Source: Burkholderiales bacterium UBA2647
GTDB taxonomy: Bacteria > Pseudomonadota > Gammaproteobacteria > Burkholderiales > Burkholderiaceae_E
NCBI GenBank assembly: GCA_002359635.1
Contig: DENJ01000044.1
Coordinates: forward strand, 1-13,391
Length of the DNA stretch: 13,391 nucleotides
Reading direction: 5' to 3'
Positions 7,907 to 13,391 of this stretch are shown here, in pieces. The translations under genes were made by a program, and so were the position numbers. The notes beneath the pieces are model-generated. The model was given only the letters and a program-made list of their open reading frames with translations, searched no databases and was not told where the DNA came from. Numbering within the stretch: the first letter of the stretch is position 1; every line of letters starts with the position of its first letter.

Positions 7907-9331
7907 CTACCCCATTCTTCGAATGTCAACAAAATGCCCCGCCACGCCGGCGGCTGCAGCCATTGCAGGGCTTACCAGGTGAGTACGGCCGCCATTGCCT
8001 TGGCGACCCTCAAAATTGCGATTGGAGGTCGATGCACAGCGCTCGCCCGGTTCAAGCCGGTCGGCATTCATGGCGAGACACATCGAGCACCCGGGTTCTC
8101 GCCACTCAAAACCGGCTTCTTTAAAAATCTTGTCAAGCCCTTCTGCCTCGGCAAGTCGCTTGACGGGCCCTGAACCCGGCACCACCATGGCAAGCTTCAC
8201 ATGACTTGCTTTACGCTTGCCTTTGACGACCGCAGCAGCACTACGAAGATCTTCAATTCTAGAATTTGTACACGATCCGATAAAAACTTTATCAATAGCG
8301 ATATCCTGAATCGCCGTATTCGGTTGCAGGCCCATATACTGCAAGGCCCGCTCCATGCCTTCGCGGCGCAAGCCGTCTTTTTCCTTATCCGGATCCGGAA
8401 CACGACCATCCACTGAGACCACCATTTCCGGTGAGGTTCCCCAGGTGACCTGAGGTGCGATTTGCGCCGCATCCAAACGGATAACGCTATCAAAGTGCGC
8501 ACCCTCGTCGCTTCTCAACTGTCGCCAATATGCCACTGCACGGTCCCAATCTTCGGCCTTAGGTGCCATCGGCCGCTGGTATAAGTACTGAATCGTTGTA
8601 TCGTCGACCGCTACCATCCCCGAGCGGGCGCCGGCTTCGATCGCCATATTGCACAAGGTCATCCGGCCTTCCATGCTCAGCGCCCGAATTGCAGAACCTG
8701 CAAACTCGATGGCATAACCGGTACCGCCGGCGGTGCCGATTCGACCAATGATGGCAAGCACAAGGTCTTTGGCGCTTACGCCGCGTTGCACAGTGCCATC
8801 GACAGCCACCAGCATGTTTTTCATTTTCCTGGCGAGCAGACATTGGGTTGCCATCACATGCTCGACTTCAGAGGTTCCGATCCCAAAAGCAAGGCATGCA
8901 AAGGCGCCATGGGTGCTGGTATGCGAGTCACCACAGACAACCGTCATGCCGGGCAACGTAGCACCTTGCTCAGGTCCAATCACATGAACAATGCCCTGAC
9001 GTTGATCAAGAAAGGGAAAATAGACCGGCACTTTAAAGGCCGCGATGTTTTGATCGAGGGTAACCACTTGCTCTCGGGATATGGGGTCATCAATACCATC
9101 AAGACCTCGGTCCCAACCGGTGGTCGGTGTGTTGTGGTCGGCGGTCGCAACAATCGATTCGGCGCGCCATAACGGTCGTTTCGCCATACGCAAGCCCTCA
9201 AAGGCTTGCGGGCTTGTCACTTCGTGCACCAAATGTCGATCGATGTAGAGCAAGGCCGTGCCATCCGATTCGGTACGCACAATATGCTCATCCCAAAGCT
9301 TGTCGTAGAGCGTTCTCGCGTGAGCTGCCAT
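7907..9331 (-). CDS. leuC: 3-isopropylmalate dehydratase large subunit
   Basis: LeuC carries the [4Fe-4S] cluster of isopropylmalate isomerase and dehydrates/rehydrates isopropylmalate in leucine synthesis. It has 474 residues, typical of the proteobacterial LeuC1 type. The three cluster cysteines are C354 in FIGSCTNSR, and C415 and C418 in GCSMCLAMN. Other family blocks are TADHNTPT (63-70), VCGDSHTSTHGAFACLAFGIGTSEVEHV (from about 132) and the late GRQGNGGRTHLVSPAMAAA. The ATG at 9331 follows an AGGGG ribosome-binding site that sits in a GC-rich hairpin (annotated separately). The gene follows aroC by 30 bp, and no promoter in the gap is obvious. It ends with TAG two bases before leuD. Confidence 0.98.
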   Translation of the reverse strand: MAAHARTLYDKLWDEHIVRTESDGTALLYIDRHLVHEVTSPQAFEGLRMAKRPLWRAESIVATADHNTPTTGWDRGLDGIDDPISREQVVTLDQNIAAFKVPVYFPFLDQRQGIVHVIGPEQGATLPGMTVVCGDSHTSTHGAFACLAFGIGTSEVEHVMATQCLLARKMKNMLVAVDGTVQRGVSAKDLVLAIIGRIGTAGGTGYAIEFAGSAIRALSMEGRMTLCNMAIEAGARSGMVAVDDTTIQYLYQRPMAPKAEDWDRAVAYWRQLRSDEGAHFDSVIRLDAAQIAPQVTWGTSPEMVVSVDGRVPDPDKEKDGLRREGMERALQYMGLQPNTAIQDIAIDKVFIGSCTNSRIEDLRSAAAVVKGKRKASHVKLAMVVPGSGPVKRLAEAEGLDKIFKEAGFEWREPGCSMCLAMNADRLEPGERCASTSNRNFEGRQGNGGRTHLVSPAMAAAAGVAGHFVDIRRMG

Positions 9332-9339
9332 CAGAAAAT

Positions 9340-9356
9340 CCCCTGTAAATCAGGGG
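9340..9356 (-). promoter_or_regulatory. hairpin burying the leuC ribosome-binding site (or weak aroC terminator)
   Basis: In the 30-bp aroC-leuC gap the minus strand reads CCCCTG, a 5-nt ATTTA loop, then CAGGGG: a perfect 6-bp stem with five G-C pairs. The second arm holds the only good Shine-Dalgarno-like run (AGGGG), eight bases before the leuC ATG, so the folded hairpin would hide it. The stem is followed by ATTTTC, a poor T-tract, so a weak terminator is the alternative reading. The structure is seen in sequence; the function is inferred. Confidence 0.5.
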
Positions 9357-9361
9357 GTTGA

Positions 9362-10465
9362 TTATGCCATGCGGGTACCGGCGATCCTCGGCGTGATGGT
9401 TTGAACTTCGGAACACTGGGCGCGGTGTCTGAGCGCGTGATCCATGAGCACCAAAAGCACCATCGCCTCCACGATGGGTACGGCACGAATCCCGACGCAG
9501 GGGTCATGACGGCCGAGGGTCTGCACCTCAGTTGCCTGGCCATACAAATCAATCGAGGGCTTGCGGGTGCGAATACTCGACGTCGGCTTGATCGCCACGG
9601 AAGCGGTAATCGGCTGACCCGTGGAAATACCGCCAAGAACACCGCCCGCATGATTGCTCGCAAAACCCTCTGGCGTGAGCGCATCACCATGCTCGCTGCC
9701 CCGCTGCTCAATGCTTTGAAAGCCGGCACCAATCTCCACACCTTTCACCGCATTAATACCCATCAAGGCATGTGCAAGATCGGCATCGAGGCGATCAAAC
9801 AAAGGTTCGCCCAGGCCCACGGGCACCCCATGTGCTTCAACATCGACCCGGGCGCCGCATGAATCACCTGACTTGCGCAAGTCATCGATGTAGGCCTCAA
9901 GACCTTCGATGCCTTGATTGCTTGCCGCAAAAAAGGGGTTGTGATGGACTTGTGACCAATCGTCTTTGGCAATCGGCAGCTTTCCGAGTTGGCTTAAACA
10001 AGCACGCACTTCGAGGCCATATTGTTGCTTTAACCACTTCCGGGCAATGGCGGCTGCGCCCACAACCGGGGCAGTCAACCGCGCCGAGGAACGACCACCG
10101 CCTCGTGGATCGCGAATACCGTACTTTTGCCAGTAGGTGTAGTCAGCATGCCCTGGTCTGAAACTTTGGGCAATAGCGCTATAGTCCTTACTACGAGCAT
10201 CCTGATTTTGGATCAAAAGTGCAATCGGTGTGCCCGTGCTTCGTCCTTCATAAACACCCGAAAGAATCTGCACTTGGTCAGGCTCCTGGCGCTGGGTGAC
10301 ATGCCTCGAGGTGCCTGGACGCCGGCGATCGAGATCGGGCTGAATGTCTTCTTCGGACAGCGCAAGCCCGGGTGGACAGCCGTCGATAATGCAGCCAATC
10401 GCAGGGCCATGCGACTCACCGAAGGTTGTGACGATAAACAAATGCCCGATACTATTGCCCGACAT
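9362..10465 (-). CDS. aroC: chorismate synthase
   Basis: AroC makes chorismate from EPSP using reduced FMN, the last shikimate step and the source of all aromatic amino acids, including the tryptophan made by the trp genes further down this cluster. It has 367 residues, within the family range. The start MSGNSIGHLFIVTTFGESHG matches closely. The catalytic histidines are H19 in GESHG and H106 in SFRPGHADYTYW. RGGGRSSARLTA (121-132), GISTGQPI and GRHDPCVGIRAVPI are the other FMN/substrate signatures. The gene starts nine bases after the cytochrome stop, with only a weak TGAG ribosome-binding site, which suggests read-through translation from upstream. It ends with TAA just before the leuC leader hairpin. 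Confidence 0.98.
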   Translation of the reverse strand: MSGNSIGHLFIVTTFGESHGPAIGCIIDGCPPGLALSEEDIQPDLDRRRPGTSRHVTQRQEPDQVQILSGVYEGRSTGTPIALLIQNQDARSKDYSAIAQSFRPGHADYTYWQKYGIRDPRGGGRSSARLTAPVVGAAAIARKWLKQQYGLEVRACLSQLGKLPIAKDDWSQVHHNPFFAASNQGIEGLEAYIDDLRKSGDSCGARVDVEAHGVPVGLGEPLFDRLDADLAHALMGINAVKGVEIGAGFQSIEQRGSEHGDALTPEGFASNHAGGVLGGISTGQPITASVAIKPTSSIRTRKPSIDLYGQATEVQTLGRHDPCVGIRAVPIVEAMVLLVLMDHALRHRAQCSEVQTITPRIAGTRMA

Positions 10466-10474
10466 GGCGTTGGC

Positions 10475-10807
10475 TCATTTGGATGATTGAAATTGGTAAA
10501 ACGATTGATTAAGCCAACGGGTAACCGAATCAATTTCTTCTTCAAACCAGCCTGCGTTGACCCTCGAGGCACAAGTCTCCACCCGTTGACGCAAGTGAGC
10601 AAGCTGCTTGATCTTTCGAAAATCGGCTGAATAAATCAACTCACCTTTTCCTGCCGGAAACATACCGTTATGACAACTTACACAGCTTTTCTGATGAAGT
10701 TGTTCGCCCTCGGTCGCGTGACATGACCAAGCCATCATGAGTAAACCTATAGCGATCAAATACTGCCTGAGTGCTGTCTTATAGGTTCTGAGCATGACAT
10801 GTTTCAT
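10475..10807 (-). CDS. small secreted monoheme c-type cytochrome
   Basis: This 110-aa protein has a signal peptide (basic n-region, hydrophobic stretch about 16-27, probable cleavage after SCHA near residue 31). A single CVSCH heme-binding motif follows (42-46), giving a mature periplasmic cytochrome c of about 8-9 kDa. The only methionine after the motif is M49, three residues on and too close to be the distal ligand. H71, or N84 in CASRVNAGWF, could fill that role, or the site may be open. The CxxxxNAGWF...YLN-like C-terminal block (79-104) loosely recalls SHP-type (oxygen-binding) cytochromes, but I cannot confirm that family. The gene overlaps the gltX stop as ATGA (10804-10807), so it is co-translated with gltX. 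A lipoprotein reading at C29 is unlikely, since the preceding AWS is a poor lipobox. Confidence 0.9.
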   Translation of the reverse strand: MKHVMLRTYKTALRQYLIAIGLLMMAWSCHATEGEQLHQKSCVSCHNGMFPAGKGELIYSADFRKIKQLAHLRQRVETCASRVNAGWFEEEIDSVTRWLNQSFYQFQSSK

Positions 10808-12288
10808 AAGGTTTCACCGCAGCTGGCTAGACCACGTTCGAGGCGACTGGCAATAATCGAATGCGGCAAGATGCTGAGCATCGCATCAACCGCAGGGGTC
10901 TGACCCCGCCCGAAACACCACCAGCGCAAAGGAATGGCCAACTGAGGCATCTTGATGCCATGACTCGAAATCAGGCCTTTAATTTCCATTGCGATCTCAG
11001 CAACAGTCCAGCCAAGCGCTTCGTCGGGCAGGTGTCCCATCTGCCTGAGCTTGGTGAGGCAGGCTTTCAAAGCCGGTATGGCTTCAGATTGAAGCGCCTG
11101 GGCAAGACCTTCAACAATCACCGGGTCCTTAAGATCGGGCTCAATCATCAGGGAGCAAGCCCAGTCTGCAAGCTCCTCGAGCGTATTGACGCGATCCTTA
11201 ACCAGCATGATCAAGGCGAGCGCCGCACGATCATTAAACCAAGCTGCATCAATCGAGCGTAATGCCAGTCTACGCTTGAGTTCGGCCAGCAAATAAGCCC
11301 CATCAGCCTGCTTCACATAGTGTTGATTAACCCAGCGCAGCTTGTCGTAATCAAGTTGTGCCGGCGACTGCGACAATGCACTGCCATCAAACCATGCAAT
11401 AAAATCCTCGCGGGAAAAAAGCTCATCGTCGCCATGGCTCCAGCCTAAACGGGCCAAATAATTGACCACGGCATCCGGCATGAAGCCTTGAAGGTCGAAT
11501 TCAATCACCGATACAGCACCGTGACGCTTCGATAATTTTTGTCCGTCCGGTCCATGAATCATAGGCAGGTGCCCATAAATGGGTTCCTTACCTCCCAAAG
11601 CACGAAGAATATTGATTTGCCTGGGTGTATTGTTGACATGGTCATCGCCGCGGATGACATGGCTGATCTGCATATCGAGGTCATCGACCACAACGCAAAA
11701 ATTATAAGTAGGCGTCCCATCCGAACGCGCGATGATCAGATCGTCGAGCTCGCTGTTGGCAATCGATATCGTCCCCTTGACCATATCATGCCAAACCACA
11801 TAGCCATCATCCGCATTTCGAAAACGCACGACCGGGGAAACCCCGTCAGGCGGGGACTTTCCGGCACCTTGCTCAGGACGCCAGCGACCATCGTAGCGGG
11901 GTTTCAAACCCTGGGCACGCTGGGCCTCACGCATCGCGTCAAGTTCCTCCGGAGAGGCCCAACAATGGTAAGCGCTGCCTTGCGCCAGCATCTGCGCAAT
12001 CACCTCACGATAACGGTCCATCCGCTTTGTTTGAAAAAACGGACCTTCGTCGGCTTGAAGATTCAGCCAGGCCATACCGTCAATAATGGCTTGGGTGGCC
12101 TCTGGTGTGGATCGCTCCAAATCGGTATCCTCGATCCGGAGCACAAAGCGCCCTTCGTGGTGGCGGGCAAAGGCCCATGCAAAAAGCGCTGTTCTTGCGC
12201 CACCGATATGCAAAAAACCGGTCGGGCTCGGAGCGAAACGGGTTCGCACGCTTGAGCCTTGATTGAGATTGACAGCGTTTAACGGCAT
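10804..12288 (-). CDS. gltX: glutamyl-tRNA synthetase
   Basis: GltX charges tRNA-Glu with glutamate in the cytoplasm. The protein has 494 residues from this start (family about 465-490). The class I motifs are present: HIGG in FAPSPTGFLHIGGARTALF (27-30) and KLSKRHG (251-257). RIEDTD (51-56), YNFCVVVDDL (195-204) and VIRGDDH (211-217) are GluRS landmarks. Three of the four zinc ligands of E. coli GluRS are replaced here: only C109 remains, with A111, W136 and P138 at the other sites, so the zinc site is probably lost. The ATG at 12288 has no visible ribosome-binding site. A GTG at 12249 (residue V14) has AAGG seven bases upstream and would give MRTRFAPSPTG, closer to the usual N-terminus. The start is therefore uncertain by 13 codons. 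Confidence 0.97.
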   Translation of the reverse strand: MPLNAVNLNQGSSVRTRFAPSPTGFLHIGGARTALFAWAFARHHEGRFVLRIEDTDLERSTPEATQAIIDGMAWLNLQADEGPFFQTKRMDRYREVIAQMLAQGSAYHCWASPEELDAMREAQRAQGLKPRYDGRWRPEQGAGKSPPDGVSPVVRFRNADDGYVVWHDMVKGTISIANSELDDLIIARSDGTPTYNFCVVVDDLDMQISHVIRGDDHVNNTPRQINILRALGGKEPIYGHLPMIHGPDGQKLSKRHGAVSVIEFDLQGFMPDAVVNYLARLGWSHGDDELFSREDFIAWFDGSALSQSPAQLDYDKLRWVNQHYVKQADGAYLLAELKRRLALRSIDAAWFNDRAALALIMLVKDRVNTLEELADWACSLMIEPDLKDPVIVEGLAQALQSEAIPALKACLTKLRQMGHLPDEALGWTVAEIAMEIKGLISSHGIKMPQLAIPLRWWCFGRGQTPAVDAMLSILPHSIIASRLERGLASCGETL

Positions 12289-12317
12289 GCTAAATGGAGA
12301 AGATTAGTGGATTTAGC
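12289..12317 (-). promoter_or_regulatory. inverted repeat abutting the gltX ATG
   Basis: A perfect 7-bp inverted repeat, GCTAAAT (12289-12295) and ATTTAGC (12311-12317), with a 15-base spacer, ends directly against the ATG at 12288. In RNA it would form an AU-rich stem at the start codon. As DNA it could be an operator next to the putative promoter. No Shine-Dalgarno sequence is present here. Role unknown. Confidence 0.4.
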
Positions 12318-12321
12318 CGTC

Positions 12322-12327
12322 ACTATA
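12322..12327 (-). promoter_or_regulatory. possible -10 element of a gltX promoter
   Basis: The minus strand reads TATAGT at 12327-12322, a good -10 match in the 100-bp gap upstream of gltX. Transcription would begin near 12315. At normal spacing I see no good -35 (CCGGAC or similar), so the promoter would be weak or activator-dependent. Confidence 0.3.
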
Positions 12328-12388
12328 CCGATGCTTGCGCCATGGTCCGGAACCGACAGGGTGTGCCAAAGCGATCGGTATGAAGTGC

Positions 12389-13306
12389 TCAGTGAACAGG
12401 CAGATGATTTTTCAATGCTTTGATCTGCGCTTGACGCGAAGCTTTTAGACCAAGGTCTTCACTGGCAGGTGTACTGAACATGGCCACCTTTTCAAGAAAG
12501 AAAAGACGACCTTTCGGGCTAATCACCGATTGCGCCATTGCCGGATGTTTTTGAGACCATTCGCTTGATAGCGCGTGACCGAGTGACTCACCGAACTCAG
12601 GCAATGCGCTTGCAAAGATGTCTGCTTCATTGGCAAGCACCTGAAGCCAGGCCTCATCGGATAAGTCAAAGGCGCTTTGTAGCGCACGCTGATGATTTTC
12701 GGTAACGCTGAAAGGATCGGTACGCTCAACCAAACGCTTCACGGTTGCAATATCGGATGCGGATAAACCGAGTTCGCTGAGTACTGACGCTGCACGACTT
12801 GCGGAATGCTTCTCCATTTCCATCGGGTACTGATTCACGCGGCCGTCGTGTTCAAAATCGTGAGTGACCATCACCAGCATCACGAGCATTTCCTGCTCAG
12901 TTCGCAGGTCTTTAGCAGCATCGCAAGAAGGCGGCGTGGTGCCATGAGTGCGGCCTGCTTGACCAGATTGAGCGTCGAACATTGTCCAGGATGCCGATGC
13001 GATCTTGCGGGAAGCCAGCAATAGCGCTGTCATACACCAAAGCGTATCGGCGAAATGAAGTCGATTATGGTAAGCAGCCTCGAGTGCCTGTGCTGCCATG
13101 GCTGCATGCACCGCCTCGACCCGCCGGGCAAGATCCTCGGCAGCGTTGCGCAGTTGCTGATAGCGCGGGCTTTGTGCCTGGCTGCCAGCATCGTGCAAGC
13201 GCGCAAGACACTGGGCCAACACCAAAGGAAGACCCTGCCAGTGATCTGGCCAATCACGCCGTAAGCGGCTTAAGGCTTCTTTTAACTCGTCGATCAACAT
13301 CTGCAT
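12389..13306 (-). CDS. HD-superfamily protein resembling class I cyclic-nucleotide phosphodiesterases
   Basis: This 305-aa protein has no signal peptide or membrane helix, so it is probably cytosolic. Two metal-site motifs resemble class I (PDEase_I) phosphodiesterases. AYHNRLHFADTL (Y79, H80, H84) parallels YHNxxHAxDV, and THDFEHDGRVN (H149, D150, H153) parallels HDxDHPGxxN. A later ERTDP (195-198) and EADIF (D229) could supply the remaining conserved Asp. Thus the H/HD/D metal set looks complete and a phosphohydrolase activity is likely. The C-terminal block SPKGRLFFLEKV (263-274) sits where eukaryotic PDEs have Q-x-G-F-I, but the purine-binding Gln and Phe are not there, so the substrate need not be a cyclic nucleotide. 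The start is the ATG at 13306 (a second ATG is two codons in); neither has a clear ribosome-binding site. It diverges from the tRNA gene and lies 100 bp before gltX. Confidence 0.8.
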   Translation of the reverse strand: MQMLIDELKEALSRLRRDWPDHWQGLPLVLAQCLARLHDAGSQAQSPRYQQLRNAAEDLARRVEAVHAAMAAQALEAAYHNRLHFADTLWCMTALLLASRKIASASWTMFDAQSGQAGRTHGTTPPSCDAAKDLRTEQEMLVMLVMVTHDFEHDGRVNQYPMEMEKHSASRAASVLSELGLSASDIATVKRLVERTDPFSVTENHQRALQSAFDLSDEAWLQVLANEADIFASALPEFGESLGHALSSEWSQKHPAMAQSVISPKGRLFFLEKVAMFSTPASEDLGLKASRQAQIKALKNHLPVH

Positions 13307-13348
13307 ATGTTAAGTGACGAATTGTGCCTAAATTTTTCGCGATCGGCT

Positions 13349-13354
13349 TATAAT
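13349..13354 (+). promoter_or_regulatory. -10 element of the tRNA promoter
   Basis: A perfect TATAAT lies 15 bases before the mature tRNA 5' end, followed by a GC-rich stretch (CCGGCTGC), as is common at stable-RNA promoters. Transcription would begin near 13361, leaving a leader of about nine bases for RNase P. The -35 is weak: TTGTGC at 13322 is the best match but its spacing of 21 bases is too long. Confidence 0.6.
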
Positions 13355-13369
13355 CCGGCTGCAAAGTCT

Positions 13370-13391
13370 GGGTGGTTAGCTCAGCGGTAGA
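13370..13391 (+). tRNA. tRNA gene, 5' end only (cut by window edge; amino acid not determinable)
   Basis: The last 22 bases have the form of a tRNA 5' end: a 7-base acceptor strand GGGTGGT, then TA, the D-stem GCTC, and the D-loop AGCGGTAGA. The anticodon is outside the window. The acceptor sequence and short D-loop resemble proteobacterial tRNA-Val, with tRNA-Lys a possible alternative; this is a guess from memory. It is transcribed away from the HD-superfamily gene. Confidence 0.88.

Noticed and set aside
11539..12255. A 238-codon open frame on the plus strand opposite gltX
   Set aside because: It is codon-for-codon in register with gltX on the other strand, an arrangement that often stays open by chance. 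Its translation shows no recognisable motif, while gltX is unmistakable.
13307..13369. Promoter for the HD-superfamily gene in the divergent gap
   Set aside because: TTATAA is palindromic so the tRNA -10 could be read both ways, but the matching -35 would fall inside the tRNA gene and is a poor match. No other convincing minus-strand promoter is visible.
1..13391. Mobile elements, CRISPR arrays, long direct repeats or defence genes
   Set aside because: None seen. The window is filled by conserved housekeeping genes with uniform composition and no repeat arrays or transposase/integrase motifs.

Overview
This window looks like a conserved housekeeping stretch of a betaproteobacterial chromosome. 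The evidence is the minus-strand gene order leuC-leuD-leuB-asd-(FimV-like)-truA-trpF-trpB-trpA-accD, a layout I know from Burkholderiales and Nitrosomonadales, together with moderate GC content and proteobacterial-type enzymes. Genus and order cannot be resolved by eye. I see no insertion sequence, integrase, CRISPR array, phage gene or plasmid gene.

Layout, read along the minus strand from high to low coordinates. A tRNA gene on the plus strand is cut by the right edge (from 13370), with a promoter in front of it. Divergent from it is a 305-aa HD-superfamily protein whose motifs resemble class I cyclic-nucleotide phosphodiesterases (12389-13306). After a 100-bp gap come gltX, a small secreted c-type cytochrome, aroC, leuC, leuD, leuB, asd, a short FimV-like membrane protein, truA, trpF, trpB, trpA and the 5' part of accD, which is cut by the left edge. 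These 13 genes all read on the minus strand. They are tightly packed, with ATGA stop/start overlaps at gltX/cytochrome, leuD/leuB, leuB/asd and trpB/trpA and a 14-nt overlap at trpF/trpB. The largest internal gap is 58 bp (truA-trpF). This suggests one long transcription unit, or a few overlapping ones.

Functionally the cluster joins leucine synthesis (leuCDB), the aspartate-semialdehyde step for Lys/Met/Thr/diaminopimelate (asd), chorismate formation (aroC) feeding tryptophan synthesis (trpF, trpB, trpA), tRNA charging and modification (gltX, truA) and the carboxyltransferase step of fatty-acid synthesis (accD). The FimV-like protein and the cytochrome are cell-envelope passengers.

There is no gene-free stretch over 300 bp. 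I did not find a convincing new multi-gene system. The points most worth a second look are the phosphodiesterase-like protein, the cytochrome without a usable methionine ligand, the very short FimV-like protein, a Gly-to-Asp change next to the TruA catalytic Asp, a hairpin that buries the leuC ribosome-binding site, and an inverted repeat abutting the gltX start codon.
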